Positions 23,774-31,438 of a DNA stretch of 31,438 nt are shown in pieces. The DNA comes from a virus. Below the pieces are notes generated by a model. The model saw only the letters and a program-made list of their open reading frames with translations. It was not told where the DNA came from and ran no database searches. Location: positions 1-31,438 of IMG/VR virus record IMGVR_UViG_3300041402_000899; one strand, 5' to 3'. Numbering within the stretch: position 1 is the stretch's first letter; every line of letters starts with the position of its first letter. A program made the translations under genes and the position numbers.

Positions 23774-26700
23774 ATGAAAAAACTATTATTTGCATCTTTA
23801 ATTGTTCTGCTAAGTGCTCAACTTGCGGGTGCCCAGGGTAAGGAATTTCGCGGCGATGTCGTTATTGAATTTGGTGATCTTGAGATTGCTACTTCTGGTA
23901 AAAAGATCATCGCGGATACCATTGAGGGTAAAACTGACCCAGACAGCGGCGAAATTTACGGGGTTACATTCACGGACGGGAAGTCTGATTCCACATCTGA
24001 TGACCCTTATGATGAAGGGACTTGGAATGGCGACCAAGATGCCGCCACAAAAAACGCTATACGGGATAAAATAGAAACTCTTGCCGGTGGCCACGATCCT
24101 GTAACACTGGGTACACAGAATGGATTATCTCTATCAGCCCAGGAATTATCGTTATCCGCTGCCACAAATTCCGCACCGGGCGCGGCCACTGCTGCCCAGA
24201 TAACCAAACTTGAGGGTGTTGCCACGGGGGCTACAGCAAATAGCCCTGATGCCACTTTACTTAATCGTGCAAACCATACCGGTACTCAGGCTACATCTAC
24301 AATATCTGATTTTGATTCCAGCGTGTCTGCCAATTCGGATGTAGCAGCAAACACTGCAGCAAGTCATGCAGAATCGCACACCGTTACAAGTCATTCAGAT
24401 GTTACAGCTAAATCTGGGGATTCCACGGTGCTGGGGACTACATCGGGATCTTTTACTCCCGGTAATTGTATTGAATCTGACGCAAATGGAAATCATATTG
24501 ATTCCGGCGGGGTTTGCGGTGGCGGGGGAGGTGCTGTTGATTCTGTTACCGGATCTACGTTCATAGACTCTTCCCCCACAACTGGTAGTGTCATTGTAAG
24601 TTTATCTGCGACAGGCACACCCAGTGCTGCTACTTTCTTACGTGGAGATAATACTTGGGCAGTACCGGCAGGATCGGGAGATGTCACAAAAGTAGGCACG
24701 CCGGTTAATGACCAAGTAGGCGTATGGACAGGTGATGGGACTATTGAGGGTGACTCTACACTCACGTATAGTGGTACAACTCTATTCACTCCTAATGTGC
24801 GCGCAACAGGTTCGGTGATTGGTGAGGATCTTGGATTATTAAACGGTGCTTTGGAGTCTGTTACTCTGGCAATGGATAGTGGGACAACCGCCTCTTATAC
24901 GACTTCATTTCCACCAGCTGCACCAGCATCTAATGGGATGATAAGAACATACGACACGGATAATAGTTCTCAGTTTGTCGATTCAATAACTATATCCACA
25001 ATAGATGTCAGCGGTACTTTAAAAGTTGATACGATTGAAGGGTATACTGCTGCTAACGACGGCACTGCTTACGGGGTTCCGTTTACCGATGGGGCTATTG
25101 ATAGTGCTGATGTGAATTATACGGCTGCTGGGGCTGGGGCTGTTGAGAGGACGGTTTATGAGAAATTAGGAGACAAGCAAATCTCTATTCTTGATTTCGG
25201 AGCAGATATAAACGGAACAGAGTATAGCGGTAGCATCACAGCAACACAAGATACCGTAACATTAACAAGCGGCGGTGCTGATTGGGCTGTAGGAGATCAT
25301 GTGTCTATTGCTGATGCGGGCAAAGCAGAAACTACCTGTACAGTGTCTAGTGATTCACTTGTGCTTACAGCTGTTGCCGACCCAACAATTTTTTCTGTTG
25401 GGGATATTACCAGACTTGTTGATGGCGTAATTGCTGTTGCACAAGAGCGAACTATGACTATTGAAGTTGTTGGTGGTATTGGTGAAGTATTCACGATAGA
25501 GTTGATGTCACCTGACATGGAGACATTTGAGTATTTCACCTATACCGTCCAAGGCGGTGATACCACGACAGATGTAGCCGCTGGGCTAGAGACTGCCTCA
25601 GCGGGAGCCACATTAGCAACAATAACAAGTAGTGGTGCTGTTGTAACAATGATAGCAACCACCGCAGGGACACCTTTTTATTATGAGAATGTTTACCCTG
25701 TAAAGCGGGGATTAGTCACTTATGTGATGACTCAACCTAATGTCCCTTTGCAGCATTTCTTGGCAGAAATTACAGCATGCACCGACACAACACCAGCGGA
25801 TAGCTTTTGTGATAGTGGGTCAGATATTACCCTAGAGACACAGGTGGTTGGTATCAAGGCTATGTTTGTATATCCAACAAACACTGGATCTGGAAAAGTC
25901 CTCCAGCATCTTAATAATAGGTTACTAACAACTATTACTGACATAAATGGGGATGTGCTAACACTTAACGATTCGGCAATAACAACTGTATCTGGTGTGC
26001 GTGTAGTTAAAAATGCTCAACCGTCTTTTGAGGCAGCAGTTGCCCAAGCCACAATTGAGAATAAAACCGTTTATGCTCCACCAGGAGAATACTGGATGAT
26101 GTCAAATCCTGCTTCTTTGGGACTCTGTACGGACATGGATGAAGTTGGTATTCTCGGTGCTGGGGTTGGTAAGACAATCTTTAAGACTGTCCCTCGAAAC
26201 TGTGACATGTTTCGGTGGTATGACGCAACAGACGGAGTTGATGATATTGAGGTTGCCCAGTTTACAGTAGAAGTTGATGATATATCATCACGAAGACGAC
26301 TTGACTATGATACGACGTTTTGGTTCGGCTACATAAGCAGTAAACAACCGAACGAGAATATTGAAATACATCATGTCGAAGTGGTTAATGCTGGATACTT
26401 TGCTATTAGGTTATACAACCCTGTCAATGTCAATATCCATCACAATATTATTAACAATGTAGCTGCTGGTATTGATGTTGAAGGGTATTTCACATCTATT
26501 GGGAATAGAGATGCCATTCCGTCCTATGGGCCGCTTAATGTTTCTGATAATACAATCAACAATGTATCTTGGTCTGGAATAAATGTGAAAGGTTTATCTA
26601 ATGGGAATGGTGGGACAACTGTTACTGGTTATGCCAAACATAAAAATGTAGTTATTAGTTCTAATAACATATCACATGCTTATTTATTTGCGATTGAAAT

Positions 26701-28906
26701 ATATGGAAATGAAACCAACGCTGCCATCACTGGCAATAATATGGAGTACGCAGGGCAATACAGTATTTTTGGAGATTCTGAGGCACATGGTGGTATTGTC
26801 ACAAAGATGTCATCTAATGTTAGTGTGACAGGTAATAATGCTCGGCATTGCTGGGTTGGCATAGAAGTTATAGGTGTAGCAGATGATGAAGACCTAACCG
26901 AAGTAACAGACGAAAGATTTGTTGTCCAGCCACACGGAATAACAGTTACAGGTAACACAGCATACGGTATGGGATATAAAGGCATTTCTTCCTTTGCCGG
27001 AGTGAAAGGTTTGATTATCAAAGGAAATGTTATTGAGATAGGCCCACAGGGAATCGGCATAAATGGGTCAACAACTATAGGCGGCACTTTTCAAGAGGAA
27101 GTTTTTGTCCCGACTATTACAGACAATACGATTACTAAAACAGGTCTAGGGTTAGTTTTAGACACGCTTGTTTATCGGGGAATAGTTAAAGACAATACAT
27201 TCATCAATAACAATTATAAAGAAGTGGAATATGTTGATTCAATAGTGGAATGGTTTGGGGCTATAAGGCTTGGCGGTAACGATACTAAAAGGTCAACTGC
27301 TCCGGTTATAGAGAGTAATATATTTATTGATAACAGGGTTGATGCTACATATAACCAGAACCTTGTTGTTATATACTATACTGATGATGCGATTATTCAA
27401 GGTAATCAATGGTTTGGTGAAACTCCGAATAATATAGTAGTTAACCTGACAACTGAGGATACCACAGAACAAGGCAACTCATGGGACGCCGAAGGGTTAT
27501 GGGGGTTGGATGCATTAGTTATAGCACATAGTGAACTAAGCCTGGACGATGGTACTAATCCTCATGGAACTACGGCAAGTGATGTGGGTAATGATACAGC
27601 TCAATGGGATGCAGATAAAATACAAGGAGTAACTGTTGACGATACTGATAAAGCCGATGGAAAGATTCTTCAATTTAATTCTACATCAGGAAATTTAGAA
27701 TATGAATCATTGGCAGCAGGACATACCCAAAACACGGACACAGGGACATCCTCAGATGATTTCGCAATAGGTGATGGCACAGACACAGATAAAACCATCA
27801 CAGCAGCTAATGGAGATGGGAACGAACCTCTGTTAAAATATGATTCAGCAGTAAATAAATGGCAATATTCAAATGATGGAACTACCTTTAATGATATTGG
27901 CTCAGGATCATTTGATCCAAATGGTGTTTCTGGTGGTCAGTCCGTAACAGGTGGAACGGATGCTGGTGACAATCTGGATTTAGAGTCAACGAGTGATGGA
28001 ACCAAAGGCAATCTTACCTTTGGTTCTAGTGTTTATGATGAAGTAAATGATAGACTAGGTATTAATGAAACGGCACCCGATTCAGCAATACATGTTTTCG
28101 GAGATCAACCGGAAATCAGAGTTCAAGACGATGCTGATGTAAGTGCATATTTCTCTTTTGGCGCTCTATCTCAAACGATAGGTGTTTTTAAATTTGTTGC
28201 CCCAGGTGGTGGCATATCACAGATGGACTTTGAGCCTACCCTAATTGGTGGAACCGGTAGTTCTGTCTTACGGTTATTCAGAAATACAATTGCAGATGCT
28301 GTTTCTTTTCAAATATACGCGGGTAATGGTAATAACAGGCAACATTATTTAAGAGGAGATGGCACATCATACCTTTCCGAAAAGTATGGTGATCTTGGTA
28401 TCGGAGCACTTACCACTCCAACAGCTCAGGTGATGATTACTGCAAGAACTAACGAAGGGCTGGCTATTCGTGGTGACGATGTAAATGAAATTCTCGAAGG
28501 GTACGCAGCAGACGGCACAACCAAACTTTTTCAGTTTGCAGAAGATGGAGCACTATCAGCCAAAGCAGAAGAGGTAACCAAAGCTGCAACAGGTGATATG
28601 ACTTCATTAGAGTTTAGTGGTACATTTAGTAATAACTATGGGCAGAGTGCTTTGGCTCTAATTTCACTAGACCCTCTTACCGGTGGTGAAAATGGTTGCT
28701 TTGAGACATCTACAGTAGGCAATCAGATATCAATTGAAACAGACAGCGAAGCTATCTGGCTAGATGGAGTCGATACTGTAACTGATACTTTGGTTAACGC
28801 TACTCCTACAATGGGTGATGAGATTTGTTGCAAGACAGGCCGAGACGGATCAAATAACTTATACCTTAAATGCAAAACTGCATGGGGTTCAGGGTGGGCT
28901 TTCTAA
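23774..28906 (+). CDS. Giant tailspike-like beta-helix protein with Sec signal peptide
   Basis: The 1710-residue product starts MKKLLFASLIVLLSAQLAGA followed by QG: a Lys-Lys n-region, a hydrophobic core and an AGA cleavage site, a textbook Sec signal peptide that virion fibres normally lack. Fibre-type motifs follow (NHTGTQ near residue 168, FLRGDNTWA near 290). Residues about 470-480 (ISILDFGADING) are the tailspike pectate-lyase-like opening, and a right-handed beta-helix rich in NN and GN turns spans about 790-1235. Neck repeats (DADKIQGVTVDD, YDEVNDRLGINETAP) come next, and a Cys-bearing C-terminal knob with NGCFETS occupies about 1639-1710. Twelve cysteines fit an oxidising compartment. 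Probably an exported surface depolymerase or adhesin; no catalytic residues can be assigned. AAGGA RBS. Confidence 0.8.
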   Translation: MKKLLFASLIVLLSAQLAGAQGKEFRGDVVIEFGDLEIATSGKKIIADTIEGKTDPDSGEIYGVTFTDGKSDSTSDDPYDEGTWNGDQDAATKNAIRDKIETLAGGHDPVTLGTQNGLSLSAQELSLSAATNSAPGAATAAQITKLEGVATGATANSPDATLLNRANHTGTQATSTISDFDSSVSANSDVAANTAASHAESHTVTSHSDVTAKSGDSTVLGTTSGSFTPGNCIESDANGNHIDSGGVCGGGGGAVDSVTGSTFIDSSPTTGSVIVSLSATGTPSAATFLRGDNTWAVPAGSGDVTKVGTPVNDQVGVWTGDGTIEGDSTLTYSGTTLFTPNVRATGSVIGEDLGLLNGALESVTLAMDSGTTASYTTSFPPAAPASNGMIRTYDTDNSSQFVDSITISTIDVSGTLKVDTIEGYTAANDGTAYGVPFTDGAIDSADVNYTAAGAGAVERTVYEKLGDKQISILDFGADINGTEYSGSITATQDTVTLTSGGADWAVGDHVSIADAGKAETTCTVSSDSLVLTAVADPTIFSVGDITRLVDGVIAVAQERTMTIEVVGGIGEVFTIELMSPDMETFEYFTYTVQGGDTTTDVAAGLETASAGATLATITSSGAVVTMIATTAGTPFYYENVYPVKRGLVTYVMTQPNVPLQHFLAEITACTDTTPADSFCDSGSDITLETQVVGIKAMFVYPTNTGSGKVLQHLNNRLLTTITDINGDVLTLNDSAITTVSGVRVVKNAQPSFEAAVAQATIENKTVYAPPGEYWMMSNPASLGLCTDMDEVGILGAGVGKTIFKTVPRNCDMFRWYDATDGVDDIEVAQFTVEVDDISSRRRLDYDTTFWFGYISSKQPNENIEIHHVEVVNAGYFAIRLYNPVNVNIHHNIINNVAAGIDVEGYFTSIGNRDAIPSYGPLNVSDNTINNVSWSGINVKGLSNGNGGTTVTGYAKHKNVVISSNNISHAYLFAIEIYGNETNAAITGNNMEYAGQYSIFGDSEAHGGIVTKMSSNVSVTGNNARHCWVGIEVIGVADDEDLTEVTDERFVVQPHGITVTGNTAYGMGYKGISSFAGVKGLIIKGNVIEIGPQGIGINGSTTIGGTFQEEVFVPTITDNTITKTGLGLVLDTLVYRGIVKDNTFINNNYKEVEYVDSIVEWFGAIRLGGNDTKRSTAPVIESNIFIDNRVDATYNQNLVVIYYTDDAIIQGNQWFGETPNNIVVNLTTEDTTEQGNSWDAEGLWGLDALVIAHSELSLDDGTNPHGTTASDVGNDTAQWDADKIQGVTVDDTDKADGKILQFNSTSGNLEYESLAAGHTQNTDTGTSSDDFAIGDGTDTDKTITAANGDGNEPLLKYDSAVNKWQYSNDGTTFNDIGSGSFDPNGVSGGQSVTGGTDAGDNLDLESTSDGTKGNLTFGSSVYDEVNDRLGINETAPDSAIHVFGDQPEIRVQDDADVSAYFSFGALSQTIGVFKFVAPGGGISQMDFEPTLIGGTGSSVLRLFRNTIADAVSFQIYAGNGNNRQHYLRGDGTSYLSEKYGDLGIGALTTPTAQVMITARTNEGLAIRGDDVNEILEGYAADGTTKLFQFAEDGALSAKAEEVTKAATGDMTSLEFSGTFSNNYGQSALALISLDPLTGGENGCFETSTVGNQISIETDSEAIWLDGVDTVTDTLVNATPTMGDEICCKTGRDGSNNLYLKCKTAWGSGWAF

Positions 28907-29448
28907 TGAAAACAATACTAATAACAATCCTGGTCCATTTAATGTGGGTTGGGCAAACCTTTGCATTACCAGTAGTTATGCCACAGTGGTATTGTGGTGA
29001 GGGTTTCACTTGCGACACATGCTCCGTAGAAGATTCACAAAATAGCGAATCTTCGGCCATAAGTCTCGACTGGGCTAGAGGCGATACAATCACTATAAGT
29101 GACGCGGGCAGACTGTGTTCTATAACTGTCTACCTGTCTGGCACGTTAACAGATACCGAAGTGCAGATTGCAACGGGGACAGCGGGAGTGAGTGTGATAG
29201 AGGAGATTGCTAAAGCGTCAGGAGCTTTATCGCAGGGAGAAAACGAATTTCTATCCGTGGCACACCCATACTTACCGGCCGGTACTTATAAAATAAAAGC
29301 CATGTCCGCATCTAGCACAACAGGTATCGCCAGAAATTTCGTAGGTGGTGGAGGTGGGTTTCTGTCTGCGACTGAGGCAGATAGTTGGGATGTTTACGTT
29401 GCCGATACAGATTATGCCTTACGTTATGTTATTAAAATGTGTGATTAA
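28906..29448 (+). CDS. Secreted small jelly-roll-like protein
   Basis: The start at 28906 overlaps the preceding stop by one base (TAATG). An earlier in-frame ATG lies within the upstream gene. The 180-residue precursor begins with a signal peptide (MKTILITILVHLMWVGQTFA, cleavage before LP). The mature N-terminus is Cys-rich (WYCGEGFTCDTC). The rest is a beta domain with DTITISDAGRLCSITVYLSG and PAGTYKIKA, a pattern seen in carbohydrate-binding-like jelly rolls of surface proteins. Five cysteines are in the mature part. A weaker relative of this domain ends the 452-residue protein at 29813. Binding to a surface polymer is inferred. Confidence 0.7.
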   Translation: MKTILITILVHLMWVGQTFALPVVMPQWYCGEGFTCDTCSVEDSQNSESSAISLDWARGDTITISDAGRLCSITVYLSGTLTDTEVQIATGTAGVSVIEEIAKASGALSQGENEFLSVAHPYLPAGTYKIKAMSASSTTGIARNFVGGGGGFLSATEADSWDVYVADTDYALRYVIKMCD

Positions 29449-29486
29449 AGCTAAGGCACAACCGTCGTAGTAAACAAGGAGAACAG

Positions 29487-29813
29487 ATGGCATTTGAAGA
29501 AGAAAAACCAACACCGCCGATAGGTGCAGGGCAACAGTTCGATGCGCTATACAGCATGGTGAACGCTCTTGTCACTGCTGTTTTTGATGAGCTTGCTGGA
29601 CCAGCGTTTAAGTTAGAGTTTGATAGTAACCATGCTGACTTTACCGGAAATATCCTGACAGTTGATCATGGACTAGGAAGACGACCTGGCGGTATTGTTA
29701 TTACGGATAGTTCCGGGCAAGTTATTTTTGTCCCAGCAACAACCACAACAACTCAAATTGTAATTGATTTTGATTCAGCGATTACAGGCACATGGCATTT
29801 GGTGGCGGTATAA
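29487..29813 (+). CDS. Small cytosolic protein with shared fibre C-terminal module
   Basis: This 108-residue protein has a good AAGGAG RBS (29476-29481) and no signal peptide, so it is the exception within the exported cassette. An N-terminal helix (PIGAGQQFDALYSMVNALVTAVFDELAG, about residues 16-43 in two parts) precedes a C-terminal beta module (HGLGRRPGGIVITDSSG and DSAITGTWHLVAV). The same module ends the protein at 23154-23762. The helix-plus-module layout suggests a small trimerising fibre tip or adaptor. It is coupled to the next gene by TAATG. Function is unknown. Confidence 0.6.
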   Translation: MAFEEEKPTPPIGAGQQFDALYSMVNALVTAVFDELAGPAFKLEFDSNHADFTGNILTVDHGLGRRPGGIVITDSSGQVIFVPATTTTTQIVIDFDSAITGTWHLVAV

Positions 29814-31171
29814 TGAAAAACTTACTCTTAACAATTTTGGCTTTTTCGTTGATGACCTGTATAGCCCATGCGGGTAACTCTTATCATCGTGGAAATTGGA
29901 ATGTCAGTGGTGCGGTAACATCAGAGGCCGGTGAATTGGTTGGCACACAGACGGCTCTTGATTTAAAGGCAGACGACGCAGATCTATCAACCCACACAGG
30001 CAACACAAGCGACCCACACAGCGTTACGGCTGCTCAAGTAGGCCTGGGGTCAGCGAATGACACCAGTGACACAGATAAGCCGATTTCCGATGACACCCAG
30101 ACGGCTCTTGACTTAAAAGCCGATGCAGCCGATGTAAGCAACATTGATAATACTTCTGACGATGCAAAACCGGTGTCAACGGCACAGCAAACGGCTCTTG
30201 ATCTGAAAGCCGACATCTTAAATGTGCTGGAATTGGACAACGCCGGATCCTTTACCCCTGATGCTGATTATGAACCAGCTACCAAGAAATATGTTGATGA
30301 CAATGCTGGTTCTGGAACACCGGCCACTTTCCCCCACATAACCGGCGATCAAGATATCACCATTTTTAACAGAACATTCCATTACTTCGATGGCGCATAT
30401 ACTGCGACCATGGACCCGGTGGCCTCGTTCCCCAGTGCCGGCGTAAATTCAAATGGGTGCTTTACCAATAGTGCCGGAGATAATATAATTAAAGTATGTG
30501 CTGATGGTGATGACTATATCTCACTTGATGGTGAGATAGGCAATGATGGAGAATGTATCACAACGCCCACAAAAGGTGCATCAGTATGTATGGGTTACCT
30601 AGGCACTGAGGGTTGGTATGCTTGGGCATCTGTGGGGTGGACATCTGTGTCAAGTGGAACTTACACTTATTATGGGTTCCCAACGGTAGCAGGAGATCCT
30701 ACAGGGCAAGAGATAGGAACTATTCAACCTTATGGGGCCAACACTCCAGGCGATGACCGAGTTTATACTACTAAAGACACGATAACAGCAGATTGTATTG
30801 CTTATGCTATAAACATCTATCTCCACACAATACCTACAAGTAGCGAGTTGTACGCCTGTCTATATAAAGACACAACTCTTATCGGTAAAGTAGATATTAG
30901 CGGAGAAACTACACCTACAGCCTGGACAGGGTATAACCAATTAATTGTAGAAGGCGGCGAATCTTTATCATTAGTTACTACTGATGATGTTTATATTGGT
31001 GGCTGTATTGGGGGTACAAGTACTGCCGAGTACTTTGGAGAAGACGATGGCAGCGCAGAAGATCTTCACTTTGATGATACTTCTTGGACAAGTGGACCTA
31101 TATCTCCAGCTACTTGGTCTGTCAGTGGAACTGCTAACGGCCTAGCTGCGGTGTTGCAATGCGAAAACTAA
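29813..31171 (+). CDS. Secreted fibre-like protein with repeats and Cys-rich C-terminal domains
   Basis: The start at 29813 overlaps the previous stop (TAATG). The 452-residue precursor begins MKNLLLTILAFSLMTCIAHA followed by GN, a canonical signal peptide with an AHA cleavage site. Residues about 45-140 hold three copies of the tail-fibre repeat QTALDLKAD (start nucleotides about 29948, 30098 and 30188). A Cys-containing knob follows (NGCFTNS to WYAWASVGW, about 217-285) that matches the C-terminus of the 1710-residue protein. A final beta domain (ADCIAYAINIYLHTIP and SSELYACLYKDTTLIGKV) resembles the 180-residue neighbour. There are eight cysteines in the mature part. It is a fibre-type protein destined for the periplasm or cell surface. 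Confidence 0.7.
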   Translation: MKNLLLTILAFSLMTCIAHAGNSYHRGNWNVSGAVTSEAGELVGTQTALDLKADDADLSTHTGNTSDPHSVTAAQVGLGSANDTSDTDKPISDDTQTALDLKADAADVSNIDNTSDDAKPVSTAQQTALDLKADILNVLELDNAGSFTPDADYEPATKKYVDDNAGSGTPATFPHITGDQDITIFNRTFHYFDGAYTATMDPVASFPSAGVNSNGCFTNSAGDNIIKVCADGDDYISLDGEIGNDGECITTPTKGASVCMGYLGTEGWYAWASVGWTSVSSGTYTYYGFPTVAGDPTGQEIGTIQPYGANTPGDDRVYTTKDTITADCIAYAINIYLHTIPTSSELYACLYKDTTLIGKVDISGETTPTAWTGYNQLIVEGGESLSLVTTDDVYIGGCIGGTSTAEYFGEDDGSAEDLHFDDTSWTSGPISPATWSVSGTANGLAAVLQCEN

Positions 31172-31438
31172 TACTAACAGTAGGCTTGTTCTTGGCAACA
31201 GCCACTCCGGTACATGCCCTTGACTTTATCCCTGGCCTAAAAGGATTTGGTACTGACACAAGAGGGCCTTTTGGACTTGGTTACGATCCAGATATTTGCA
31301 TCGTAACAAGTACAGGCATTACTGGTGGTTCTCCAGGGGATAGCACGAGAAACGGAGTTAGTGTTAAAATTGGAACCTTGCAGCAATGTGTTGAATATGC
31401 TCCAGCGGCAGACACCGGTAAAATTATTCTTTTTGAAA
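31159..31438 (+). CDS. Pectate-lyase-like secreted protein, 5' part only
   Basis: ATG 31159 overlaps the preceding gene by 13 bases. The visible 93 residues begin with a signal peptide (MRKLILTVGLFLATATPVHA, cleavage before LD). The mature start FIPGLKGFGTDTRGPFGLG, a VTSTGITGGSPGDSTRNGVSV-like stretch and KIILFE closely follow the opening of polysaccharide-lyase-1/pectate-lyase-type beta-helix proteins (GAxGFGxxTxGG...VTxLxDxGPGSLR...IVF). The usual SLR motif is replaced by VKIGTLQQCVE. The rest lies beyond the window, so catalytic residues cannot be judged. It is the fourth exported product of the run. Confidence 0.65.
   Translation, partial: MRKLILTVGLFLATATPVHALDFIPGLKGFGTDTRGPFGLGYDPDICIVTSTGITGGSPGDSTRNGVSVKIGTLQQCVEYAPAADTGKIILFE

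Noticed and set aside
29948-30214. Three similar 27-30-base segments in the 452-residue protein gene, considered as a CRISPR-like array
   Set aside because: Spacing is irregular (about 150 and 90 bases), copies are imperfect, and they encode a well-known tail-fibre repeat in frame.
23774-31438. Diversity-generating retroelement targeting the fibre genes
   Set aside because: No reverse transcriptase, template repeat or variable-repeat pair is visible in the window.
1-31438. tRNA genes, integrase, att sites or lysis genes
   Set aside because: No cloverleaf-like sequence, recombinase motif, direct-repeat border, holin or endolysin was recognisable on either strand.

Overview
The window is a late structural region of a tailed phage or prophage with a contractile tail (myovirus morphology). 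Every convincing gene is on the + strand. Genes are packed end to end with ATGA or TAATG overlaps and mostly have strong AAGGAG-type ribosome binding sites. No integrase, repressor, lysis gene, tRNA or obvious host gene is visible. The AT-leaning composition, canonical Sec signal peptides and Mu-type baseplate suggest a Gram-negative (proteobacterial or desulfobacterial-like) host. That host assignment is inference only.

Layout. 1-75: 3' end of an unidentified upstream ORF. 99-2731: terminase small and large (GpA family) subunits. 2732-2892: a non-coding gap with hairpins and an intrinsic-terminator-like element. 2893-5021: gpW-like connector, a small unknown protein and a lambda-type portal. 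5034-6400: three small unknown genes inserted where lambda goes straight from portal to protease. 6400-9471: ClpP-type prohead protease with a nested in-frame scaffold, an enlarged decoration protein and a lambda E-type major capsid protein. 9483-11069: neck and connector genes, including a 50-residue gene. 11087-15612: sheath, probable tube, tail chaperone with a -1 frameshift extension, and tape measure. 15609-21131: a colinear Mu-like baseplate set (gpN, gpP with an added LysM, gp45 spike, gp46, gp47/J, gp48). 21141-23762: a conventional cytosolic tail-fibre gene and two accessory genes. 23774-31438: a run of fibre-like, beta-helix and jelly-roll-like proteins, four of which begin with a clear Sec signal peptide.

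How it works together. The head is lambda-like (GpA terminase, portal, protease with nested scaffold, gpD and gpE). The tail and baseplate are Mu-like, so the virion is a mosaic. The final 7.7 kb is the unusual part. Ordinary tail fibres fold in the cytoplasm, but here a 1710-residue tailspike-like protein, a 180-residue and a 452-residue fibre-like protein, and a pectate-lyase-like protein (cut off by the window end) all carry textbook signal peptides and many cysteines. This suggests a phage-encoded set of envelope-exported adhesin or depolymerase proteins built from tail-fibre modules. It is the best candidate for an undescribed system in the window.
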